Below, one piece after another: positions 1 to 7,599 of a stretch of 11,458 nt of DNA. Source of the stretch: Oscillospiraceae bacterium (GTDB taxonomy: Bacteria; Bacillota; Clostridia; Oscillospirales; UBA929); the NCBI GenBank assembly GCA_031271525.1, contig JAISVO010000183.1, positions 1-11,458 of the forward strand. Reading direction: 5' to 3'. A program made the translations under genes and the position numbers. The notes beneath the pieces are model-generated. The model searched no databases and had not been told where the DNA came from. It worked only from the letters and a program-made list of their open reading frames with translations. Position 1 is the first letter of the stretch. The number at the start of each line of letters is the position of its first letter.

Positions 1-1532
1 TCCGACAGGCTCGCCTTGTCGTTCAAAACGGTGTCATACCCCTCCGGCAGGGTGTTGATGAAGTGGTGTAAGCTGACTGCCTTACAGGCTTCTATAACCT
101 GTTCGTCGGTGACTCCTTCCTTGCTATAGATGATGTTCTCCTTGATAGTACCCTCAAAGAGCCATGTATCCTGTAGAACCATACAGAATTGATCGTGGAC
201 GTTCTGCCGGGTGACAGAGGAAGTGGGGATTCCGTCGATTAGGATCTCCCCGCCGTTGACCTCGTAGAACCGCATCAGAAGGTTGACCATCGTCGTCTTT
301 CCCGCCCCGGTCGGTCCGATGATGGCAATTTTCTTCCCCGCCGGGACATGCGCCGAAAAGTCATGGATGATGATCTTTTCCGGATCGTAACCGAAGCGGA
401 CATGGGAGAACTCCACATCTCCCCGGACATCCCGGAAGGTTTCGGTCTTCCAATTCTCGTCGCTCAATTCCTCTTCACCAAAGAAATCGAAGACCCGCTC
501 GCTCGCGGCGGCGGCCCGCTGCATACTCTGTATCCCCTGCGCGATTTGGGAGAGGGGTTGGGTAAACAGCCGGACATAAATCATAAACGCGACAATGACC
601 GAGAAGAAGGCCGGATTATTCACCGCGAGAGACGCGCCGACCACACAGACCGCGACATACCCGAGATTCCCGGTGAACATCATCACCGGCATCATCAATC
701 CGCTCAAAAACTGCGATTTCCAACCGCTCGCGTAGAGGCTTTCATTGAACCTCTCAAACGCCGCTTTCGCCGCATTACCGCCGTTGTAAGCCTTCACGAT
801 GTTGTGATTTGCGTAAATTTCCTCGATATGCCCGTTTATATCGCCAAGCCCCTTCTGCTGTGCGACAAAATGCTTTTGGGATTTCACCATGATGACCGAG
901 ACGATGGCAAACCCCAGCAGAGATGAGCCGATGGCGGTCAGCGCCAGCAGCCAGTTGGTGGCGAACATCATGACAATCGAGCCGGCCAGCATGACAACGG
1001 CGCTGACAAGCGTGCTGATGCTCTGGTTTAGGGTCATACCGATAGTATCGACGTCGTTTGTAATCCGGGAGATGACATCGCCATGACTCTGCTTATCGAA
1101 GAACTTGAGCGGGATCCGATTGATCTTGTCCGAGATCCCTCCCCGGAGCTTTTGTGAGATACGGGTCGTCACCGTCGCCATAATAAAGTGCTGGATATAG
1201 CCGAGTACGGCCGAAGCCGCGTAGAAGCCGACCAGCGTGAACAGAACCGCGCGGACCGCTTCCATATCAATCGCAAAATTCGGGGGGGAGAAGACTTTTT
1301 GGATTTCCGCCGTCATCTCCTTAACCTTATCCGGGCCAATCACCTGAAACACCGTACCGGCGATCGAGGCGACCAACGCGAAGACGATTGCCGGCAGGTA
1401 CTTCCGGCAGTACCGCAGGAGCTGACTCAGCGCCTTTCCCATATTCTTCGGCTTCTCGGCGGGCATCCCTATCGGCCCGCCCGGGCCGTGTCCGGGGCCG
1501 TGCCGTCTGTGCTCTCGTCTCTGTTCGTTCAT
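1..1532 (-). CDS. ABC exporter half-transporter, consensus-site subunit (3' end cut off by window edge)
   Basis: Membrane-spanning ATP-driven exporter subunit with a fused transmembrane and nucleotide-binding domain; substrate unknown. About 510 codons are visible. A His/Gly/Pro-rich N-terminus (residues 10-20) is followed by an ABC exporter membrane domain with about six hydrophobic segments (near 46-66, 94-114, 172-190, 192-215, 278-300, 306-326). The ATPase domain has Walker A GPTGAGKTT (406-414, Lys412) and a Q-loop Gln454. The window ends inside the signature motif: Leu509-Ser510 and then a codon beginning GA, so it reads LS(D/E) rather than LSG. The ATG at 1532 overlaps the TGA stop of the upstream gene (ATGA), and GAGGAGGAA (1541-1549) lies about 10 bases before it, so translational coupling and a heterodimer with the upstream protein are likely. 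Walker B and the H-loop are outside the window. Multidrug or peptide export is a family guess only. Confidence 0.93.
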   Translation of the reverse strand, partial: MNEQRREHRRHGPGHGPGGPIGMPAEKPKNMGKALSQLLRYCRKYLPAIVFALVASIAGTVFQVIGPDKVKEMTAEIQKVFSPPNFAIDMEAVRAVLFTLVGFYAASAVLGYIQHFIMATVTTRISQKLRGGISDKINRIPLKFFDKQSHGDVISRITNDVDTIGMTLNQSISTLVSAVVMLAGSIVMMFATNWLLALTAIGSSLLGFAIVSVIMVKSQKHFVAQQKGLGDINGHIEEIYANHNIVKAYNGGNAAKAAFERFNESLYASGWKSQFLSGLMMPVMMFTGNLGYVAVCVVGASLAVNNPAFFSVIVAFMIYVRLFTQPLSQIAQGIQSMQRAAAASERVFDFFGEEELSDENWKTETFRDVRGDVEFSHVRFGYDPEKIIIHDFSAHVPAGKKIAIIGPTGAGKTTMVNLLMRFYEVNGGEILIDGIPTSSVTRQNVHDQFCMVLQDTWLFEGTIKENIIYSKEGVTDEQVIEACKAVSLHHFINTLPEGYDTVLNDKASLS

Positions 1533-3304
1533 GCCGAAAGTTCCTCCTCGCTGAGCTGCGACGCCGCAATCTCTTTATAGACGGCGCAGGTTTTCAAAAG
1601 CTCCCGGTGGGTTCCGATCCCGACGACCCGCCCCTCGTCCAGCACGACAATCCGGTCAGCGTCCATCACGGTACCGACCCGCTGGGCGACAATCAGGCTG
1701 GTGACTCCGGCGGTCTCGCGTTTCAGCGCGTCCCGGAGAAGGCGGTCGGTCTTGTAGTCCAGCGCGGAGAAGGAATCGTCGAAAATGTACAGCTCGGGTT
1801 TCCGGCAGACCGCCCGGGCGATGGCAAGGCGCTGCTTCTGCCCGCCGGACAGGTTGGCCCCGGCTTGGGCGACGTCAGCTTCGTAACAGCCCTCCATCGC
1901 CTCGATAAAGTCGGCGCTCTGGGCAATGGCGGCGGCGGCCTTTACTCCGTCCAGCCCCTTCGGACTGTCCCCATATGCGACGTTTTCCGCCACGGTGCCG
2001 CGGAAGAGGGCGGCCTTTTGGGGTACGTAGCCGATTTTTCGGTAGAGCGCTTCCAGAGTATAGGAGCGGACGTTGACGCCCCCGATCAAAATTTCCCCCT
2101 CGGTGGCGTCAAAGAAGCGGGGTACCAGATTGATCAGCGTTGACTTCCCGCTGCCTGTGGAGCCGATGAACGCCACCGTCTCTCCCCTCTTGGCGGTAAA
2201 GCTCACATCCCGAAGGACATCCTCGGCGGCTCCGGGATACCGGAATCTGTCGTTCCTGAACTCCACCTCGCCGGTAAGTTCGGGATTCCCTTCGATCAGC
2301 CCTCCCCCGAGGACGGCGGGTTCTGTCTCCAGCACCTCGTTGATCCGCTTCGCCGAGACGCTCGCCCGTGGAAGGAAGATGAAGATCATTACCAGCATCA
2401 TGAAGGACATGATAACCTGCATGGCGTACATCGAAAAGACAACCATGTTGGAGAAAAGAAGGCCCCGTTCGGTCAGCTGTGCCTCCAACCCCCCGGCGTC
2501 CGTCACACCATTGATGACAACCGCGCCGATCCAGTTGATCAGCAGGTTCAACCCGCTCATGACGACGGTCATCACCGGCATCATCAGAGACATGGCGCGT
2601 CCGGTAAAGAGCTGCACGCCGGTGAACTCGTCGTTCGCCCGCGTAAACTTCCCGTCCTGATATTCCTCGGCGTTATAGGCGCGGATGACGCGAAGCCCGG
2701 TGAGGTTCTCCCGGGATACCCGGGTTAAGTTGTCGGTCAGCGTTTGCATGGTGCGGAAGCGAGGGAAAACCGCGATGATGATAAAGCCGATGAACACCAG
2801 CAGAAGGCCCGTAGCCCCGGCGGTCGCCATCGTCCATTCAAACCCCTTGCCGACAATCTTGGTGACCGCCCAGACCGCCGTGATCGGCGCTTTGACAATG
2901 ACCATCAGCCCCATTGTGATCAGCATCTGAACCTGAGTGATGTCGTTTGTCGAGCGGGTGATCAGGCTGGCGGTGGAAAAGCGGTTGATCTCCTCCATCG
3001 AGAAGGATTCCACCTTGTTGAAGAGGAAGGACCGCATCCTCCGCGCAAAGGAGGAACCGATCCTCGCCGCGAAGAAGCCGACAATGATGGCAGACGCGGC
3101 GCTTCCGAGGGTACAGAGCAGCATATAGCCGCCGTTCCGCCAGATGTCGGACATCGACGCGTTTTCAGAGGTAATCAGCCGGGTGACTTCGTTCATGTAG
3201 TCGGGCAGCTTCAAGTCGAGCCACACCTGCGTCACGATAAACACGACGCTAAGCGCAGCTTGAAGCCACTCCATAGAGCTAAGGCGTCTTAGGAGCTTGA
3301 TCAT
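1529..3304 (-). CDS. ABC exporter half-transporter, degenerate-site subunit (TM287-like)
   Basis: Partner of the downstream half-transporter, 591 residues with the start I chose. Hydrophobic segments of an ABC exporter membrane domain fill roughly residues 10-315, followed by a complete ATPase domain: Walker A GSTGSGKST (381-389), Q-loop Gln429, signature LSGGQ (485-489), Walker B LYIFD ending at Asp509 and D-loop SALD (513-516). The usual catalytic Glu after Walker B is Asp510, and the H-switch His is Gln541 (VAQR). Both substitutions mark the degenerate subunit of heterodimeric exporters such as Thermotoga TM287/288. Start: an in-frame ATG at 3325 has no ribosome site, while ATG 3304 has GGAGGG (3311-3316) 6 bases upstream, so I prefer 3304. 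An extended -10 promoter lies at 3343-3351. It heads a two-gene operon running leftwards. The heterodimer role is strongly supported; the substrate cannot be read from sequence. Confidence 0.93.
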   Translation of the reverse strand: MIKLLRRLSSMEWLQAALSVVFIVTQVWLDLKLPDYMNEVTRLITSENASMSDIWRNGGYMLLCTLGSAASAIIVGFFAARIGSSFARRMRSFLFNKVESFSMEEINRFSTASLITRSTNDITQVQMLITMGLMVIVKAPITAVWAVTKIVGKGFEWTMATAGATGLLLVFIGFIIIAVFPRFRTMQTLTDNLTRVSRENLTGLRVIRAYNAEEYQDGKFTRANDEFTGVQLFTGRAMSLMMPVMTVVMSGLNLLINWIGAVVINGVTDAGGLEAQLTERGLLFSNMVVFSMYAMQVIMSFMMLVMIFIFLPRASVSAKRINEVLETEPAVLGGGLIEGNPELTGEVEFRNDRFRYPGAAEDVLRDVSFTAKRGETVAFIGSTGSGKSTLINLVPRFFDATEGEILIGGVNVRSYTLEALYRKIGYVPQKAALFRGTVAENVAYGDSPKGLDGVKAAAAIAQSADFIEAMEGCYEADVAQAGANLSGGQKQRLAIARAVCRKPELYIFDDSFSALDYKTDRLLRDALKRETAGVTSLIVAQRVGTVMDADRIVVLDEGRVVGIGTHRELLKTCAVYKEIAASQLSEEELSA

Positions 3305-3342
3305 TCGGGTCCCTCCGGGTTTCATATTGTGGCTAGCGGTTT

Positions 3343-3371
3343 ATTATACCACGGAGGAATCCCCTTTGCAC
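3343..3371 (-). promoter_or_regulatory. Extended -10 promoter for the ABC exporter operon
   Basis: On the minus strand the sequence TGGTATAAT (3351 to 3343) is a perfect -10 hexamer with the TG of an extended -10. The hexamer 17 bases upstream is only GTGCAA (3371 to 3366), a poor -35, which an extended -10 can compensate. Transcription would start near 3336, about 32 bases before the ATG at 3304. No operator repeat is obvious. Confidence 0.65.
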
Positions 3372-3477
3372 TAGGATTTTCATTTGTTTACGGAATGTTT
3401 TTATTGGGGGTATCTTGCAGGCAACCGGCCGAGCGGGACGGCGGAGCAGCTCGGACACGCGTTAATATTTTCTTAAT

Positions 3478-3506
3478 TTGAAATTTCCCGTCGAATATGA
3501 TATACT
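3478..3506 (+). promoter_or_regulatory. Sigma-A promoter for the small P-loop gene
   Basis: TTGAAA (3478-3483), a 17-base spacer and TATACT (3501-3506), with TGA directly before the -10 giving an extended -10. This is close to the vegetative consensus. The predicted start near 3513 gives a leader of about 27 bases with AGGGGG (3525-3530) 9 bases before the ATG at 3540. It may also drive the large hydrolase gene downstream. Confidence 0.75.
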
Positions 3507-3539
3507 GCAGACAAATAAACTTATAGGGGGCTGAACCCA

Positions 3540-3974
3540 ATGGTTACGGTCATCGCGGGGCTTAAGGGGCATGGCAAAACCAAGCAGTTGATCAGCTTGT
3601 GCAACAGCGCTTCCGGCAAATCGTCCGGCGCCGTCGTCTGTATCGAGCGCGGACAGAAATTGAAGTACGACATCAATCACGGAGCGCGGCTGATTGACAC
3701 CATCCCCTACGATATTCGGAGCTATCAGGTGCTGCGGGGTTTCATCACGGGGCTTTACGCGGGCAACTACGATATCTCCGAAATTTTTATCGATAGCCTC
3801 TACAAAGTCTCGGGTAACAGCGATTCGCAGGAATGCGAAAAATTCCTGCATTGGTGCGATACCTTCGGAGCGGAAAACGGCGTCAATTTCACCATCACTA
3901 TTAGTGTCGGGGACGAAGACATTACGGAAGGAATGCGGAAATACATGACGGCCGCGCCGAATGCGGAATGCTAG
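3540..3974 (+). CDS. Small P-loop ATP-binding protein, conserved clostridial type
   Basis: A 144-residue cytoplasmic protein beginning with a beta strand and a Walker A loop, GLKGHGKT (7-14, Lys13). A Walker B-like strand EIFID ends at Asp85, and a further strand TITIS (118-122) may be a sensor position. No signal peptide or membrane segment is visible. I recognise the overall pattern (GLKGxGKT, later VVCIE, YDI, GFITGLYAGNYDI, FIDSLYK) as a small family in Clostridia that is sometimes loosely labelled PilT-like; there is no real evidence of a pilus role. The protein is too short to hold a normal AAA+ or RecA-type ATPase plus a partner domain. It has its own strong promoter and a good ribosome site, and is followed 63 bases later by the large hydrolase gene on the same strand, so co-transcription is possible. 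ATP/GTP binding is likely; the biological role is unknown. Confidence 0.85.
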   Translation: MVTVIAGLKGHGKTKQLISLCNSASGKSSGAVVCIERGQKLKYDINHGARLIDTIPYDIRSYQVLRGFITGLYAGNYDISEIFIDSLYKVSGNSDSQECEKFLHWCDTFGAENGVNFTITISVGDEDITEGMRKYMTAAPNAEC

Positions 3975-3997
3975 CGCGCCGCCCTAGGCGCGCCGCC
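3971..3997 (+). repeat. GC-rich near-perfect tandem duplication with hairpin potential
   Basis: CTAGCGCGCCGCC (3971-3983) is followed directly by CTAGGCGCGCCGCC (3984-3997), differing by one G. The first copy contains the TAG stop of the P-loop gene. GCGCGCC (3974-3980) can also pair with GGCGCGC (3987-3993) around a 6-base loop. There is no T-run after it, so it is at best a weak terminator or pause between the P-loop gene and the hydrolase gene. Confidence 0.6.
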
Positions 3998-4037
3998 GTA
4001 AATCTCGTTATAGATAGATAGAGGGGGTCTCTCGGTT

Positions 4038-6941
4038 GTGAAAACCATGCTCCGGTTCCTACCCGCCGTCTTGGCGCTGACCCTCTTCTGCGGGTTTCTT
4101 ACTGTTGCCGCCGCCGAACCGGCGGATGAGGAATTCCGCGCCGTCTGGGTAGCGTCGGTCGTCAACCTCGATTACCCCTCGGAACCGGGGCTGAGCGTCG
4201 CGGCCTTGAAGCGGGAAGCCGATTCCCTTTTGAACAACGCCCAAGACATGGGGTTCAATGCGGTCATCTTTCAAGTGCGCCCGACGGGGGATGCGTTGTA
4301 CGCGTCCTCCGTCTTTCCTTGGAGCGATGTCCTCACGGGCGAGCAGGGAAAAGACCCCGGCTTCGACCCGCTGGCGTACTTCATCCAAGGGGCGCACGCG
4401 CGCGGTATAGAGCTCCACGCGTGGCTGAACCCCTTCCGTGTGGCGCGGAATACTTCGAACGCCGACGGTTTGTCCGAAAACAACCCGGCCAGACAAAACC
4501 CCGAGTGGACGGTCGCCCACTCGGACGGACACCTCTATTACAATCCGGGGATTCCCGAGGTTCGGGAACTCCTGCTGAGCGGTGTGCGCGAGCTGGTCAA
4601 AAACTACGGCATCGACGGAATCCACTTCGACGATTATTTCTACCCCGGGCGGGATTTCCAAGACGACGAGGCGTTCGCCGCGTATGGCGGAGCTTTTGCC
4701 GACCGCGCCGAATGGCGTCGGAGCAATGTCGATTCGATCATCCGGGAGACACAGCGTATCGCGAGGGAAGCCGGGGTGCGTTTCGGCGTTTCACCGCAGG
4801 CGATCTGGGCAAACCGGGAAAACAATCCCCTCGGCAGTGACACCCGGGGGTACGAAACCTATTACGAACAGTTTGCGGATACCCGGAAATGGGTGCTGGA
4901 AGAACTGGTGGACTACATCGCCCCGCAGATCTATTGGGAGATTGGGCGGGACGGCTCCGACTACTCCAAGGTGCTCGCGTGGTGGACCGACTTGGTCGGC
5001 GTCACGGACGTCGATCTGTATATCGGGCACGCGACCTACCTGATGAACGGCGGTTCGTCCCGGGACGCGTGGACGGGCACCGGGGAGATTGCCCGTCAGA
5101 TTGCCGAAAACAGGCTGCACCCGGAGGTCAAGGGGGACATCCACTTCCGCTACGGCTTGATCGCCGGTGACCGGGCCATCGCGGAGTCCGTCAAAGCGCT
5201 GTACACCGAAGATACCGTCCCCGTCTCGACGGGGGTTGTCATGCCGGCCCCCGAACACGGAATTCTGACCGTCGGACGGCCCGCCAAGGACATCACCTTC
5301 AGCGGCGCGAACTACTATTTCGTCGGCGCATCCGACCCGGACCAGCCCCTCACCGTCAACGGCACCGAAATCAACGGACGCACATCGCTCGGGTACTTCG
5401 CCTACTTCGCGGAACTCAAGAAGGGTGAAAACGTTTTCATCTTCCGGCAGGACGGCGCGGAGGTTACCCGGACGATCACCGTGCCGTCCGGCTCGACCCC
5501 GACAGCTCCCCAGCCGATGGGGTCGCCCGTAATCCAACCGGGGGTCTTCCCCGAAATCTATGATGAGATCCATCCGCCCGGCGCGACCGTCACCCTGTCC
5601 TGCACTGCGCCTGTCGGCGCGTCTGTAACAGTTCGGATTGGCGGGGATATCCTTCCAATGAAAGCCGCCGCAGTCTCCAAGCCAAACGGCGGCGCGCACT
5701 ACCCAACCCGGTTCACGGTGTCCTATACATACCCCGAAGTCGGGGCGAATGGCAACGTTCCGGTCGTCACCCTCGGCACCCCAGTCTACACCATGACGCT
5801 GGACGGAAAAACAATGTCCCGTGCCGCCACCGGCTCGCTGAAACTCTCCACCAAGGCGGAATGTCTGGTCGCCGAGGTAAGCAGCGCGGCGGCGTTTGTC
5901 TATCCTAAGGCTTCGACCTCGGGGGGGCCGGTGGGGGAACTGTTCGGAGGGCAGCTCGACGCGGTCGTCTCGGTGCAGAACGGATCGTGGGTAGAACTGG
6001 GCTGCGGCCTGTGGGTCCCCCGCTCTGACGTGCGAATTCGGATCGGCGACCGGCGTCTGCTCGGACATGTCGGAGGCGCAACTTACAAAGCGGGTGAGAA
6101 GTGGGATACTCTGACCCTGCAAACCGACATCCTGACCGCGACCTCGGCGGTTTGGAACGGCAAGACTCTCACCTTCACCGTATTTTCCTCGGATGCCGCG
6201 CCCCCTGTCACCCTCCCCGCCGACAGCGTCATCGGGAAGCTGGAGGTCATCCACAGTGGAAACAAATCGGTCTACACCCTCACTCCGGCGGCGGGACTGC
6301 ATCTGGACGGTTACTATGTCGAATCGGCCCCCGACGGTCTGCGGCTCTGCCTGAAACGAAAACCCCTTGCGGGAAGCGGCAGTACCCCCTTAGCCGGATT
6401 TACCATCGTCCTCGATGCGGGGCACGGCGGGAGCGAACCGGGCGCGCTGGGAGCGATGGGCGGGGCATACCCCGAGAAGACGGTCAACCTCTACGCCGCT
6501 TTGAAACTTCGGACGGCGCTGACCGATTTGGGCGCAAAGGTGGTGATGACCCGTAACGACGACACCGATACGACTCTGCAAAGCCGGATCGGCGCGAGCC
6601 GCACCTACCGGCCCGACCTCTTCCTCTCCCTCCACTGCAACGCGATGGATGAGGACGTTAACTGCGACACCATCCGGGGCGTCTCGGTCTTTTACCGTGA
6701 ACCCGGCTCCGCCGCCCTTGCGGAAAGCCTGTACGACGGCCTGCTCGCGACCCTCGGCACCGGCGGGAAAGGGTTCCACCAAAGCAACCTCTATGTCTGC
6801 CGGGGGTTCTGGACCCCTTCAGTCATCCTTGAAATGGGGTTCCTCTGCAACCCCTTCGACTATGAGTGGCTGACCGACGACGACGCGCAGAACGGGCTGA
6901 TCCACGCCGTCGCAGATGGGATCGTGGCGTATTTTCGGTAG
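4038..6941 (+). CDS. Secreted GHL10 glycoside-hydrolase-like / N-acetylmuramoyl-L-alanine amidase fusion
   Basis: A 967-residue exported protein predicted to cut peptidoglycan. A signal peptide spans 1-26 (cleavage after VAAA). Residues about 31-390 match the GHL10/YngK (formerly DUF187) barrel: FRAVWVAS near 33-40, GIELHAWLNPFR (123-134), GIDGIHFDDYFYP (191-203) with candidate acids Asp198 and Asp199, and APQIYWE (295-301) with Glu301. Residues about 395-600 are beta-rich, Ig/FN3-like linkers; about 607-667 resembles an SH3-like wall-binding module; about 670-775 is an unassigned beta domain. Residues 788-967 are an Amidase_3 domain: DAGHGG (793-798, Zn ligand His796), PEKTVNL (Zn ligand Glu813), SLHCNA (Zn ligand His866) and ILEMGF (catalytic Glu932), all intact. 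The GTG at 4038 is chosen because GAGGGGG (4021-4027) lies 10 bases upstream; the next ATG (4047) is too far. Amidase assignment is very secure; GHL10 glycosidase activity is inferred. Confidence 0.95.
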   Translation: MKTMLRFLPAVLALTLFCGFLTVAAAEPADEEFRAVWVASVVNLDYPSEPGLSVAALKREADSLLNNAQDMGFNAVIFQVRPTGDALYASSVFPWSDVLTGEQGKDPGFDPLAYFIQGAHARGIELHAWLNPFRVARNTSNADGLSENNPARQNPEWTVAHSDGHLYYNPGIPEVRELLLSGVRELVKNYGIDGIHFDDYFYPGRDFQDDEAFAAYGGAFADRAEWRRSNVDSIIRETQRIAREAGVRFGVSPQAIWANRENNPLGSDTRGYETYYEQFADTRKWVLEELVDYIAPQIYWEIGRDGSDYSKVLAWWTDLVGVTDVDLYIGHATYLMNGGSSRDAWTGTGEIARQIAENRLHPEVKGDIHFRYGLIAGDRAIAESVKALYTEDTVPVSTGVVMPAPEHGILTVGRPAKDITFSGANYYFVGASDPDQPLTVNGTEINGRTSLGYFAYFAELKKGENVFIFRQDGAEVTRTITVPSGSTPTAPQPMGSPVIQPGVFPEIYDEIHPPGATVTLSCTAPVGASVTVRIGGDILPMKAAAVSKPNGGAHYPTRFTVSYTYPEVGANGNVPVVTLGTPVYTMTLDGKTMSRAATGSLKLSTKAECLVAEVSSAAAFVYPKASTSGGPVGELFGGQLDAVVSVQNGSWVELGCGLWVPRSDVRIRIGDRRLLGHVGGATYKAGEKWDTLTLQTDILTATSAVWNGKTLTFTVFSSDAAPPVTLPADSVIGKLEVIHSGNKSVYTLTPAAGLHLDGYYVESAPDGLRLCLKRKPLAGSGSTPLAGFTIVLDAGHGGSEPGALGAMGGAYPEKTVNLYAALKLRTALTDLGAKVVMTRNDDTDTTLQSRIGASRTYRPDLFLSLHCNAMDEDVNCDTIRGVSVFYREPGSAALAESLYDGLLATLGTGGKGFHQSNLYVCRGFWTPSVILEMGFLCNPFDYEWLTDDDAQNGLIHAVADGIVAYFR

Positions 6942-6993
6942 GCGGTGTTCCAATCGGTGCAGTCCTTGCCAAAGCCGTGTAGAGAAGTTGCAA

Positions 6994-7030
6994 ATCCCCC
7001 TTACGCCGCATAAACTGTGCAGAGGGGGAT
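6994..7030 (+). promoter_or_regulatory. Inverted repeat burying the Amidase_6 ribosome site
   Basis: ATCCCCCT (6994-7001) is exactly complementary to AGGGGGAT (7023-7030), with a 21-base loop. The 3' arm contains the GAGGGGG that serves as ribosome site for the ATG at 7038. Folding would therefore reduce initiation. Whether it is regulatory or incidental cannot be told from sequence; the long loop makes it only moderately stable. No convincing promoter is visible in 6942-7037, so the gene may be read through from the hydrolase gene. Confidence 0.5.
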
Positions 7031-7037
7031 GACGGGA

Positions 7038-7514
7038 ATGATGATTCGCTACGATCGCGGCAAAGCGGTTTCGTATGCCCACCGGTGGGCGTTCCGACGC
7101 AACGCGTCGTACTACGATTTCAGCAATATCGGCGGTGATTGCACCAACTTTTGCTCACAGTGCCTGTATGCCGGATGCGGTATGATGAACTACACCCCGG
7201 ACGTCGGTTGGTTCTACGGCTCACCGGACAGCCGTGCCGCGGCGTGGTCGGGCGTCGAGTTCCTTTATAAATTCCTGACCACAAACCGGGGGGACGGTCC
7301 GTTTGCCTCCGATCTTCCGCTCCGCCGCGCTCAAATCGGCGACATCATCCAGCTTAGCTTCGACGGAGCCGCTTTCGTCCACTCGCTGCTGGTCGTCCAT
7401 ACACGCCCCGAGATATTAGTTTCAACCCACACGATGGACAGCGACAATCGTGCCCTCTCGTCGTACACCTACGAAAAATCGCGCTTGCTGCACATTCTGG
7501 GCGCGCGGGGATAA
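7038..7514 (+). CDS. Putative cysteine amidase, Amidase_6 domain
   Basis: A 158-residue single-domain protein matching the putative amidase family (Amidase_6), a papain/NlpC-like fold. It opens with the typical YDRGKAVSYAHRWA (5-18) and has IGGDCTNFCSQCLYAG (31-46), with Cys35 as the expected nucleophile; AFVHSLLVV supplies the probable catalytic His115, and HTMD (131-134) a possible third residue. Cysteines 35, 39, 42 and 47 are unusually dense. No signal peptide or membrane segment is seen, so it is either cytoplasmic or exported by another route. Four starts are in frame (GTG 7017, ATG 7029, 7038, 7041); ATG 7038 is 9 bases after GAGGGGG, the best spacing. It sits between the wall hydrolase and the SLH protein, which fits a role in cell-wall peptide cleavage, but the substrate is unknown. 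Confidence 0.85.
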   Translation: MMIRYDRGKAVSYAHRWAFRRNASYYDFSNIGGDCTNFCSQCLYAGCGMMNYTPDVGWFYGSPDSRAAAWSGVEFLYKFLTTNRGDGPFASDLPLRRAQIGDIIQLSFDGAAFVHSLLVVHTRPEILVSTHTMDSDNRALSSYTYEKSRLLHILGARG

Positions 7515-7599
7515 ATCCACAATGGAAACCAGACCTTTTGGGCGACACAGTATCACGGTTATATCTATCAGTTAACGCTCCTCTATTTATGAATAAATT

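Noticed and set aside
1388..2143. 251-codon plus-strand frame, and the 348-926 plus-strand frame, within the ABC exporter genes
   Set aside because: Both are antisense to well-defined ABC transporter domains and show no domain features or ribosome sites of their own.
3429..3454. CCGAGC/GCTCGG inverted repeat in the divergent intergenic region
   Set aside because: Six base pairs around a 14-base loop with no T-run and no upstream transcript to terminate; probably chance in GC-rich DNA.
4010..4021. ATAG repeated three times just before the ribosome site of the hydrolase gene
   Set aside because: Three units are too few to argue for phase variation by slippage; could be chance.
4791..6302. 503-codon minus-strand reading frame inside the hydrolase gene
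   Set aside because: It lies wholly opposite a gene with clear catalytic motifs, is rich in Arg/Gly/Asp as antisense frames of GC-rich genes are, and matches no family I know.
7574..7597. Promoter candidate upstream of the SLH gene (TTAACG, then TAAATT)
   Set aside because: Both hexamers match only 4 of 6 bases with a 16-base spacer in an AT-rich stretch; not reliable enough to list.
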